61,558 nt of DNA, from contig JALOLF010000021.1 in the NCBI GenBank assembly GCA_025456085.1, forward strand, positions 1-61,558, written 5' to 3'. The translations under genes were made by a program, and so were the position numbers. Below, in pieces: positions 17,575 to 25,860 of the stretch (the first letter of the stretch is position 1; each line of letters opens with the position of its first letter). Under the pieces are notes generated by a model. It made no database searches. It saw only the letters and a program-made list of their open reading frames with translations, and was not told the DNA's origin. This DNA comes from Acidimicrobiales bacterium (GTDB lineage: Bacteria > Actinomycetota > Acidimicrobiia > Acidimicrobiales > Acidimicrobilacustridaceae).

Positions 17575-18879
17575 TCACGGCGCCGCCCAGGCCGGCCCGG
17601 GTTGCGACACCGGCACGCCGACGACGTCCGGACCGATCGCTTCGACGATCTGCACACGATGGAAGGTACCCGGCTCGAGCGACGCGGGCACGACGACGAC
17701 ACCGTCGATCTCGGGGGCTTCGCGATGGCTGCGGCCCTGGCCGGGCACGTCGACGAGCACCTCGACCTCCTCGCCCAACAGGTCGTCGCGCCGGGTGGCG
17801 GTGATGAGGTCCTGCACCTCGGTGAGCTCGGCGAGCCGCTCGGCGACCAGTTCCGGGTCCACGACGCCGTCCAGGGTGGCGGCGTAGGTGCCCGGCTCCT
17901 CGGAGAAGGCGAAGAAGCCGCACCAGTCGAGCTGCGCCTCCTGGACGAACTCCAGGAGCTGCGCGTGGTCGTCCTCGGTCTCACCCGGATAGCCCACGAT
18001 GAAGTTGGAGCGGAAGGCAGCATCGGGCGCGGCGGCCCGGATGGCGCGGATGCGCTCCAGGAACCGCTCACCGTCGCCCCAGCGCCGCATGCGACGGAGC
18101 AGGGGCGTCGACACGTGCTGGAGGGAGAGGTCGAAGTAGGGCACGCCGGTGTCGAGGATGGCCCCGATCAGCTCGTCGGTGAGGTCGGCGGGATACAGGT
18201 ACAGCAGACGCACCCGGGGCACCCGCTCGGCCACGGCCCGCACCAGGGGCACGATGGCTCGCTCGCCACGGCCCTGGTCGCGCCCGTAGGCGGCGAGGTC
18301 CTGGGCCACGAGCACGATCTCGACGGCACCCAGCTGGTCGACCTCGGCGAGCACGTCGGCCACGGCGCGGGACCGCTGGGGACCCCGGAAGCTGGGGATG
18401 GCGCAGAAACCGCACGCCCGGTCGCACCCCTCGGCCACCTTCACATAGGCCCACGGGGCGCTCGAGGCCGGCCGGGCCAGATTCAGCAGGTCGAGCGCGG
18501 GGACGCCCTCGTCGCCGGCGTGCATCGCCCGGCGGGCACCGTCGGGCCGACGCCCCAGCGTCACGGGCACCCCGAAGCCGGCCACGGCGTCGACCTCGGG
18601 CAGGGCAGCGGCCAGCTCGTCGCCGTAGCGCTCGGCCAGACAACCCGTCACCACCAGCTCCGCATCGTGGCGACGAACCTCGGACAGCGTGAGGATGGTC
18701 TCGATCGACTCGGCCCGGGCGTCCTCCACGAACGCGCAGGTGTTGACCACGACGAGATCGGCGTCGTCGGGACCGTCGGCGGGAACGAGCCCCTGCGCCA
18801 GCATCGAGCCGGTGAGCTTGTCGCTGTCGACCTGGTTCTTGGGGCAGCCGAGCGTCTCGACCCAGAACGAGCGAGGCAT
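17575..18879 (-). CDS. rimO: ribosomal protein S12 methylthiotransferase RimO
   Basis: 434 residues. UPF0004 domain start FWVETLGCPKNQVDSD, NTCAFVEDAR, then the radical-SAM motif CDRACGFCAIPSFRG near residue 140, and a C-terminal TRAM domain (LVDVPGQGRSHREAP). Methylthiolates Asp of ribosomal protein S12. The ATG at 18879 gives the correct family N-terminus and lies 7 nt after TAGCAT; an upstream in-frame extension is not needed. Confidence 0.96.
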   Translation of the reverse strand: MPRSFWVETLGCPKNQVDSDKLTGSMLAQGLVPADGPDDADLVVVNTCAFVEDARAESIETILTLSEVRRHDAELVVTGCLAERYGDELAAALPEVDAVAGFGVPVTLGRRPDGARRAMHAGDEGVPALDLLNLARPASSAPWAYVKVAEGCDRACGFCAIPSFRGPQRSRAVADVLAEVDQLGAVEIVLVAQDLAAYGRDQGRGERAIVPLVRAVAERVPRVRLLYLYPADLTDELIGAILDTGVPYFDLSLQHVSTPLLRRMRRWGDGERFLERIRAIRAAAPDAAFRSNFIVGYPGETEDDHAQLLEFVQEAQLDWCGFFAFSEEPGTYAATLDGVVDPELVAERLAELTEVQDLITATRRDDLLGEEVEVLVDVPGQGRSHREAPEIDGVVVVPASLEPGTFHRVQIVEAIGPDVVGVPVSQPGPAWAAP

Positions 18880-18886
18880 CGCCGCA

Positions 18887-18903
18887 ATGCTACCGACCGG
18901 TAG
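18887..18903 (-). promoter_or_regulatory. rimO -10 box embedded in a perfect palindrome
   Basis: TAGCAT (18887-18892) is 7 nt before the rimO ATG. A 14-bp repeat, CTACCG-AC-CGGTAG (18890-18903), overlaps it, so a dimeric regulator could occlude the promoter. The ACCGACCGGT core resembles TetR-type operators; the factor is unknown. Confidence 0.5.
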
Positions 18904-18945
18904 GTCAGGTGCGGTCGCCGGCCGTGCGGGACGGGACCGGTCCAC

Positions 18946-19848
18946 TCACTGCGGGCCCCGGGCGGGGCCGCACCCGCCCACGAGCAACAGGTACGCGTCC
19001 TCGAGCGTGGGCTCGTCGAGGACGACCCCGGACGGTGGATCGCCGATGCAGCGGTAGGCGCCCGACGGCAGCCGCCACGATCGCAGGACCCCGGGCACGT
19101 CCCGACGGGGCGCCGAGTCGATCCACACCCGGCCCCGAGCCGTGGCGGTGAGGTCCGCCGGGGTGCCGGCGTGGACGATGCGGCCACCGACGAGCACGTA
19201 GAGGACCTGGCTGAAGGCAGCGGCCTCCTCGGTGAGGTGCGTCGACAGCACGACCGTGGCACGTTCACCGACCTCGGAGAGCCGGTCGCGCAGGCGCAGG
19301 CGCTCCTCGGGGTCGAGGCCGTTCGCGGGCTCGTCGAGCAGCAGCAGGCTCGGTTCGCCCACCAGGGCCTGGGCGATGCCGAGGCGCTGGCGCATACCAC
19401 CCGACAGCGTGCCCACGCGGCGTCCGGCCAGCGATACCAGGCCCGCGTCGCGCAGCGCTCGCACCACCGCCACGTGGCGGACCCGCGGTGGGCCCAGCTC
19501 CTTGAGGATGCCGACATGGTCGACGACGTCGAACACCGTGGCCCGCTCGGCGAAACCGACCTGCTGGGGCAGGTATCCGAGCCGACGGCGCACCTCGATC
19601 CGCTGGACGGTGTCGGTGGCATCGAAGCCGTCGACGTGGACGGTCCCCACGTCGGGTCGGCCCACGGTGGCCAGGCAGCGCAGCAGGGTGGTCTTGCCCG
19701 CGCCGTTCGGCCCGAGGAGCGCGACCACACCGCCGTGGGCGCTGAGCGAGACGTCGTCGAGAGCCACCTCGGCGCCGAAGCGGCGACCCACCCCGCGCAC
19801 GGCCACCGCGGCCGGCCCGGACGCAGCGACGAGGGACCGCCCCCTCAC
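18946..19848 (-). CDS. ABC transporter ATPase, ABC-2 type
   Basis: 300 residues. Walker A LLGPNGAGKTTLL near residue 45, signature TLSGGMRQRLGIAQAL, Walker B LLLLDEPANGLDP, H-loop LSTHLTEEA. The ~75-residue C-terminal extension (PADLTATARGRVWID and onward) follows the ABC-2 exporter pattern. GTG start overlaps the stop of the anti-sigma/permease gene (GTGA), so it is the ATPase partner of that membrane protein. Export, or signalling through the permease, is inferred. Confidence 0.92.
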   Translation of the reverse strand: MRGRSLVAASGPAAVAVRGVGRRFGAEVALDDVSLSAHGGVVALLGPNGAGKTTLLRCLATVGRPDVGTVHVDGFDATDTVQRIEVRRRLGYLPQQVGFAERATVFDVVDHVGILKELGPPRVRHVAVVRALRDAGLVSLAGRRVGTLSGGMRQRLGIAQALVGEPSLLLLDEPANGLDPEERLRLRDRLSEVGERATVVLSTHLTEEAAAFSQVLYVLVGGRIVHAGTPADLTATARGRVWIDSAPRRDVPGVLRSWRLPSGAYRCIGDPPSGVVLDEPTLEDAYLLLVGGCGPARGPQ

Positions 19849-20720
19849 GGACCGACCTCCGCGAGATCGAACCGGCGGCGTCGGGCGACCACGACCGCCG
19901 CTGCGGCCACGCCGAGCAGGGCCGTCACCACCTGGGCGGCGCCGCCGAACAGCACCAGCTCGTCGTCGGCCACGCCGGCCGCGGCGAGGTTGGCCACCAC
20001 CCAGGACCCGGCGACGACCGCGCCGGCCACGCGGGGGGCGAGCGCGGTCATGACCGCCAGGCACACCACGGCCAGCACCACGGCGGGCACCAGCCAGGCG
20101 GCGGCGCGCGCCGCGTAGGCCTCACCGAGGGCCAGGGCCGCGATGGTCGTGACGACGATGCTCACGGCCAGCACGGTGACGGAGCGTGTCAACACCACCC
20201 GGAGGCCGCTGAGAGGGGCGGCGACGGTGATCTCGTGCGCGGGATCCACACCGGGCCCGTAGGCGAGGGCCACCCCCACCACCGGGATGACGGGCGCCAG
20301 CACCAGGAACAGCTGGATGCTGGCCTCGGGCCGGTCGGGGTCGGCGGCGCCCAGTCCGAACAGCAGACAGGCGGCGATGGCCAACCACCACGACCGCCGC
20401 AGCGAAGGCGTGGCGAGCAGCAGCCGGGTGGTGTCCACCGACAGTCCGAGGCGAACCAGGCTCCGCTCCACGATCCCTCGCCGGGGCACGGCCAGCTCCG
20501 CCTCGATCGCCGTCCAGTTGTGCGCGATCCGCTCGGGTGCGGCGGCGGCGTTGACGGCGTGGCGACAGCCGGGGCACCGCTCGAGGTGCAGCTCCACCGC
20601 CACCGCCACGGCGCTGCCGACACGCTGCGTCGCGTAGTCGCTCAGGACCGCGTCCGAGGGGTGGCCCGGGTCCGGAACGGCGGACGGCGACGGGGGCGCG
20701 GGCGGGGGTACGGGGCTCAT
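19845..20720 (-). CDS. zinc-finger anti-sigma domain fused to a six-helix ABC-2-like permease
   Basis: 291 residues. Residues 1-20 are Pro-rich; ~30-55 hold the ZAS-type motif HLERCPGC (H-x3-C-x2-C) typical of ECF anti-sigma factors. From ~95 onward six hydrophobic segments are visible (for example SWWLAIAACLLFGLG, IQLFLVLAPVIPVVGVALAYG, AAWLVPAVVLAVVCLAVMT, VVTALLGVAAAAVVVA). ATGA overlap with the sigma gene upstream and GTGA with the ATPase downstream. The layout suggests a sigma factor held by a membrane transporter subunit. Ordinary anti-sigmas have one helix, so the permease-like part is the unusual element. Confidence 0.78.
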   Translation of the reverse strand: MSPVPPPAPPSPSAVPDPGHPSDAVLSDYATQRVGSAVAVAVELHLERCPGCRHAVNAAAAPERIAHNWTAIEAELAVPRRGIVERSLVRLGLSVDTTRLLLATPSLRRSWWLAIAACLLFGLGAADPDRPEASIQLFLVLAPVIPVVGVALAYGPGVDPAHEITVAAPLSGLRVVLTRSVTVLAVSIVVTTIAALALGEAYAARAAAWLVPAVVLAVVCLAVMTALAPRVAGAVVAGSWVVANLAAAGVADDELVLFGGAAQVVTALLGVAAAAVVVARRRRFDLAEVGP

Positions 20721-21328
20721 GGCAGGTGCTCCTGCATGCGGGTGCGGGCGCGCGCCAGGCGGGTCTTGACGGTGCCGTGCGGGATGCCGAGCAGCCGAGC
20801 CGCTTCGCGCGTGGTCAGTCCGTCGACCGCCGTGGCCAGCAGGACCTGCTGGAGGTCGGAGGGCAGGCGGGTGAAGGCGTCGCTCAGGTCGCCGATGCCG
20901 CGGGCCAGCACCTCGGCCTCGGCCGACGGCTGCGACCGGGTCGCCGTGGCACCGGGTACGGGCACGCCACCGGGCGTCGGAGCCGACCCCACGGGTGCGG
21001 CGAACACCACCGGGTCGACGGGTTCGGGGCGACGGCGACGGAGCTCGTCGACGAGCTTGCGCACCGCGATCGACCACAACCACGCTCCGACGTCACCCTC
21101 GCCACGGAAGGAGCCGGCACGGCGCCACACGGCCAGGAAGGTCTCCTGGAGCGACGTGTCGACCAGTTCCCGATCGGTGCAGCGTCGTTGCAGCCGCGCC
21201 GTCAACCATCCGGCGTGGCGGCGATACAACTCGGCGAGCGCGCTGCGATCCCCCGCGGCGACCCGAGCCAACAGCTCGGCGTCCCCGAGGGGTGGAGGTG
21301 GGAGCGGCTGCTGAGGGGGCGGGCGCAT
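20717..21328 (-). CDS. ECF-family RNA polymerase sigma factor
   Basis: 203 residues. Region 2 is ELLARVAAGDRSALAELYRRH with DTSLQETFLAVWRRAGSFRG; region 4 is LPSDLQQVLLATAVDGLTTREAARLLGIPHGTVKTRLARAR in segments, with the HTH near residues 160-185. A Pro/Gly/Ala-rich linker of ~40 residues separates them. ATG 22 bp after the hydroxylase stop. Its stop overlaps the anti-sigma start (ATGA), the standard arrangement for a sigma/anti-sigma pair. Confidence 0.93.
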   Translation of the reverse strand: MRPPPQQPLPPPPLGDAELLARVAAGDRSALAELYRRHAGWLTARLQRRCTDRELVDTSLQETFLAVWRRAGSFRGEGDVGAWLWSIAVRKLVDELRRRRPEPVDPVVFAAPVGSAPTPGGVPVPGATATRSQPSAEAEVLARGIGDLSDAFTRLPSDLQQVLLATAVDGLTTREAARLLGIPHGTVKTRLARARTRMQEHLP

Positions 21329-21350
21329 GGTCGGGGTACGCACGGGAGCC

Positions 21351-22343
21351 TCAACCCCCGGCGTCCCCCATGGTGGCCCGCAGCGCACCGACGGCGCGGC
21401 TCGACCGGGGCGCCCGACGGAACGGCTGGGCCAGCTGGGCCAACCACCCGTCGGGCACCGGCATGGCGATCCCGTAGACCTCGGGCCGCCGGTCCTCGGG
21501 CTGGTAGTAGGTCCCGAAGACGCGGTCCAGCACCGGCAGCAGCCCCGAGTAGTTGTGGTCCCAGGCCTCGGGATGGTTGCTGTGGTGCCAGTGGTGGTAC
21601 TCGGGCGTGCCGATGACGCCGTCGAGGAACCGGAGGCGCCAGCTGACGTTGGCGTGCAGCAGGATCGCCCAGATCTGCAGGGCGACGGTGACCGCACCCA
21701 GCTGCACCGGACCGAGGCCGAGCAGCAGGAAGGCGGGGGCGATGAACAGGCCGGCGAAGAAGCCCTCGAGGGGGTGCAGCCGGGCCGCAGCGATCCAGTC
21801 GAGCTGTCGACTGGAGTGGTGCACGGCGTGGAACCGCCACAGCAGGGGGATCTCGTGGCTGGCCCGGTGGTAGCAGTAGCCGACGAGCTCGAACAGCCCG
21901 AGACCCACGAGCGCCTGCACCCACCACGGCCAGGTGCTGGCCAGCCCCGGCTCACGGGGATCGCGCAGCGGCCACAGCACCAGCGCGACCGGCACGATGG
22001 CCACCACCGTCGCCGCCGACTGCAGCGCGCCGGTGAACAGCAGATGGAGCACATCGGTGCGCAGGCCGGGACGACGCACGGCGTACGGGTGGCGGCGGAA
22101 GAGCCGCTCGAGCGGGGTGAGCACCGCGAAGCCCACGACCACGGCGCCGGCCGATCCGATACCGGCCAGGAACCCCACGGCCACGACGAGGACGAGCGCT
22201 GCGGTGGCCCACCGTCGCCGACGCCCGGAGGGTGACGGGGACACCGGGCTCGGCCTCGCGCGATCGGGCGGTGGGGCCCAGCCCTGGTGCCAGGCGGGGA
22301 GGGCCGGCGAAATCGGTGGCGGTGCGGTCGTCGTCGGGACCAT
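21351..22343 (-). CDS. sterol desaturase / fatty-acid hydroxylase family protein
   Basis: 330 residues. Integral membrane diiron enzyme with the three His clusters HRASHE, HAVHH and HHWHH (plus the HSNH extension) after four hydrophobic segments. N-terminal 45 residues are Pro/Ser-rich. Probable role: hydroxylation or desaturation of a membrane lipid, hopanoid or carotenoid. Only 22 bp separates it from the ECF sigma gene, so the enzyme probably leads the same transcript and ties that sigma/ABC module to membrane lipids (inference). Confidence 0.9.
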   Translation of the reverse strand: MVPTTTAPPPISPALPAWHQGWAPPPDRARPSPVSPSPSGRRRRWATAALVLVVAVGFLAGIGSAGAVVVGFAVLTPLERLFRRHPYAVRRPGLRTDVLHLLFTGALQSAATVVAIVPVALVLWPLRDPREPGLASTWPWWVQALVGLGLFELVGYCYHRASHEIPLLWRFHAVHHSSRQLDWIAAARLHPLEGFFAGLFIAPAFLLLGLGPVQLGAVTVALQIWAILLHANVSWRLRFLDGVIGTPEYHHWHHSNHPEAWDHNYSGLLPVLDRVFGTYYQPEDRRPEVYGIAMPVPDGWLAQLAQPFRRAPRSSRAVGALRATMGDAGG

Positions 22344-22433
22344 GGGGTGCTCCGGGGTGCAGGGTCGCTCCGGCGCAGGGCCGGCTCACCTCATCTGACG
22401 TCGCGAGACCGCTGAACGGTTCACGAGTCGGCG

Positions 22434-22492
22434 GATCGATCGGGCGACGTCGACCCTGCACGCCCGTGCCATCCAGCGGGGCCCGACCGATC
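22434..22492 (-). terminator. possible hairpin after the NUDIX gene
   Basis: Arms GATCGATCGGGC and GCCCGACCGATC, 11 of 12 paired, around a 35-nt loop, starting at the NUDIX stop codon. No U-run. Low confidence. The rest of the gap to the hydroxylase start shows nothing clear. Confidence 0.3.
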
Positions 22493-23027
22493 AGACCAAC
22501 GCACCGGTGGCGAAGGCGAAGCACAGTGCGGTGACCGACAGGCCGTCGGTCACCTGACCCGCCGCCACCGCGGCGTGGAGCTCATCGGTCGGCACCCACT
22601 CCACTCGTTCCGCCTCGTGACGGTCCACCGGGTCGCCCACGTGCTCGGCGCCATCGGCCAGGTACGCGCTGAAGCGCTGGTCGCACAACCCGTTCGAGGG
22701 GAACCAGGCGGTGAGCGGGCGGAGCGGACCAGGGCGCCAACCGGTCTCCTCGAGGGTCTCGCGGGCTGCGGCCTGCTCGTCGGTCTCGTCCCACTCGACC
22801 CGCCCGGCAGGCACCTCCCAGCCCCAGGTGTCGGTGATGAAGCGGTGGCGCCACAACAGCAGCACGCCCCGGTCCGGGTCGTGCACCACGGTGCCCACCG
22901 CCGGTCGGGGCAGGCGGACGACGTGGTGCTCGAAGCGCTCGCCGCCGGGCAGCTCGACGTCGACGAGGCGCAGGTTCACCCACTCGCTCTCGTAGAGGGA
23001 CCGCTCTCCGTGGATCGTCCAGCGCAC
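22491..23027 (-). CDS. NUDIX hydrolase, ADP-ribose pyrophosphatase-like
   Basis: 178 residues. Nudix box GRVEWDETDEQAAARETLEE-TGW (G-x5-E-x7-R-E-x2-E-E-x-G) near residues 70-95, preceded by the W-rich beta strand typical of ADP-ribose/NDP-sugar hydrolases (HRFITDTWGWEVPAG). Hydrolyses a nucleoside-diphosphate derivative. GTG start 6 nt after a TACGCT box shared in part with the divergent repair gene. Confidence 0.92.
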   Translation of the reverse strand: MRWTIHGERSLYESEWVNLRLVDVELPGGERFEHHVVRLPRPAVGTVVHDPDRGVLLLWRHRFITDTWGWEVPAGRVEWDETDEQAAARETLEETGWRPGPLRPLTAWFPSNGLCDQRFSAYLADGAEHVGDPVDRHEAERVEWVPTDELHAAVAAGQVTDGLSVTALCFAFATGALV

Positions 23028-23033
23028 CGACCG

Positions 23034-23043
23034 AGCGTAGGCT
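23034..23043. promoter_or_regulatory. overlapping divergent -10 boxes
   Basis: The decamer AGCGTAGGCT contains TAGGCT (23038-23043) for the forward gene and, on the other strand, TACGCT (23034-23039) for the NUDIX gene; they share T-A at 23038-23039. Each hexamer ends 6 nt before its own GTG. The whole intergenic gap is 22 bp, so both transcripts must be leaderless and cannot start at once on one DNA copy. Confidence 0.7.
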
Positions 23044-23049
23044 CCGTTC

Positions 23050-23856
23050 GTGCCCCGCTCGTCCCGACCGGCCGAGCCGACGCCGGCAACCTCCCCCGCA
23101 CGCTCGGCCGGGGCCTTCGTGGCAGCCGTGGACGCCGCGCTGCGCGCCGCGGGCGACCCCGATCGGGCCGACCAGGAGCGTCGCTACCTCAAGTCCGACC
23201 TGGTCCACTACGGGGTCACCGTCCCCGCCCTCCGTCGGATCGTGCGAACCGAGGTCCGTGCCGCGGGCCCGCTCGCCCACGATCGGGTGGTCGCCGCCGT
23301 GCTGCTCCTGTGGGACGAGCCCGCGACGGACCCGGTCCACGAGCGTCGTGCTGCCGCGGTGGAGCTGCTCGAGATGGACGTCGGGCTGCTCGCTCCCGAC
23401 GACCTGCCCGTCCTGGAGCGCCTGCTGCGGGAGTCCCGGACCTGGGCGCTGGTCGACAACCTGGCCGCGTCGGTGGTGGGTCCCCTGCTCGAGGCCCACC
23501 CGGAGGCGCTCGACGTGCTCGACCGATGGGTGGCCGACGACGACGTCTGGCTGCGGCGGGCGGCCCTGCTGGCACTGCTGGTCCCGCTGCGGGAGGGCCG
23601 GGGCGACTGGGAGCGCTTCGCCGGCTACGCAGATCGCCTGCTGGAGGAGCGGGAGTTCTTCATCCGCAAGGCCATCGGGTGGGTCCTGCGCGACACCAGC
23701 CGACGGCGACCCGAGCTGGTGGCCGCGTGGCTGGCCCCCCGCACCGGTCGGGCGTCGGGGGTGACGGTGCGCGAGGCGGTCAAGCGGCTGCCCGACGCGA
23801 CCCGCACCGAGCTGCTCGTCGCCTACCGCGAGCACCGCCCCGCCCGACTCGCCTGA
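23050..23856 (+). CDS. DNA alkylation repair protein (AlkD-like HEAT repeat glycosylase)
   Basis: 268 residues of HEAT-like helices matching AlkC/AlkD: QERRYLKSDLVHYGVTVP, SRTWALVDNLAASVVGPLL (the conserved W-D pair), DDVWLRRAALLALLVPL, and EREFFIRKAIGWVLRDTSR near the C-terminus. Removes N3/N7-alkylated purines by a base-excision mechanism. GTG start, leaderless. Divergent from a NUDIX hydrolase, suggesting joint control of two damage-handling enzymes (inference). Confidence 0.9.
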   Translation: MPRSSRPAEPTPATSPARSAGAFVAAVDAALRAAGDPDRADQERRYLKSDLVHYGVTVPALRRIVRTEVRAAGPLAHDRVVAAVLLLWDEPATDPVHERRAAAVELLEMDVGLLAPDDLPVLERLLRESRTWALVDNLAASVVGPLLEAHPEALDVLDRWVADDDVWLRRAALLALLVPLREGRGDWERFAGYADRLLEEREFFIRKAIGWVLRDTSRRRPELVAAWLAPRTGRASGVTVREAVKRLPDATRTELLVAYREHRPARLA

Positions 23857-23900
23857 GGCCGCCGCCGTTCGTGTGCGCGACGCCGATGCGCCCCACCGGC

Positions 23901-24821
23901 TCAGTGGGCGAGGCGCAGACCCGGCCGCGGCCAGTCGGTCGCCACGAGACGACCCGTCGACGACAGCGTCACGTAGGCCGTGCGCAGGTCCTCGCCGCCG
24001 AAGCAGATGTTGGTGACGATCAGGTCCTCGAAGGCGGTGTGCTCCACGTGGGTCGAGTCGGGCGAGATGGCGGTGATGCCGCCGTTCTGGATGGTCGCCA
24101 CGCACACCCAGCCTTCACCGTCCACGGCGAGGGAGTCGAAGAGCTGCAGCCCGGGGGCGCCGTGCAGCAGCGCCCCGCCGTGGGCGTAGGGCAGCGGTAT
24201 CCCGGGAGCGATCTCGCCGGGCCCGGTCACATCCCAGCTCCACACCCGGCCGGTGTGGGTCTCGGCCACGTACAGCTTGTCGCCCGCCGGCGACAGACCC
24301 ACGCCGTTCGGGGAGTCGAGACCCGCCACGACCTCGCGGATCTCCGAGCCGTCGGCCTTGGCGTAGTAGACGCCGGTCAGTTCCACCCGGTCGTCGGTGC
24401 GCAGGCCGTGGTCGGTGAAGTAGAAGCCGCCGTGGGCGTCGAACACGAGGTCGTTGGGCGCGCGCAGGTGCTCACCGTCGCAGCTCTCGTAGAGGGTCTC
24501 CACCTCGCCGGTGTCGAGGTCCACCCGCTGGATCGAGCCGCCGGTCCAGGTGGGCGGGGCGTGGCCGGGCACGAGCATGCCGCCGAGGTCGTGGAACGCG
24601 AACCGGCCGCCGTTGTTGGCGACGTACATCCTGCCGTCCGGGCCCATCGCAGCGCCGTTGGGACCGCCGCCGCAGTCGGCGACCACGTCGACGGATCCGT
24701 CGGCGCCGACCCGGGTCAGCGTGCCCCGGGCGATCTCGGTGAGCACGACGCTGCCGTCGGGCATGGCCACCGGCCCTTCCGGGAACAGCAGTCCGGACGC
24801 GAGCTCTCGTGTCTCCCCCAT
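23901..24821 (-). CDS. SMP-30/gluconolactonase-family protein
   Basis: 306 residues, a six-bladed beta-propeller of the SMP-30/strictosidine-synthase group: LLFPEGPVAMPDG (metal-binding Glu), GGGPNGAAMGPDG, APNDLVFDAHGGFYFTD (Asn/Asp metal ligands), SPNGVGLSPAGDKLYVAET. Calcium-dependent lactonase; substrate not predictable. ATG with AGGAAG about 6 nt upstream. No signal peptide. Single gene. Confidence 0.9.
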   Translation of the reverse strand: MGETRELASGLLFPEGPVAMPDGSVVLTEIARGTLTRVGADGSVDVVADCGGGPNGAAMGPDGRMYVANNGGRFAFHDLGGMLVPGHAPPTWTGGSIQRVDLDTGEVETLYESCDGEHLRAPNDLVFDAHGGFYFTDHGLRTDDRVELTGVYYAKADGSEIREVVAGLDSPNGVGLSPAGDKLYVAETHTGRVWSWDVTGPGEIAPGIPLPYAHGGALLHGAPGLQLFDSLAVDGEGWVCVATIQNGGITAISPDSTHVEHTAFEDLIVTNICFGGEDLRTAYVTLSSTGRLVATDWPRPGLRLAH

Positions 24822-24881
24822 GAAGCTCTTCCTACCACGCTGCCCGACCCCTGGGACGAGCGGCGCCCGCCACGGCCTCGG

Positions 24882-25838
<957 letters not shown>

Positions 25839-25860
25839 GCCGGCCGTCCTGCGAGGGCCG

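Noticed and set aside
18946-19848. A link of this ABC ATPase to the orphan FtsX permease at 31.5 kb
   Set aside because: It is translationally coupled to its own membrane partner and has the ABC-2 rather than the LolD/MacB pattern.
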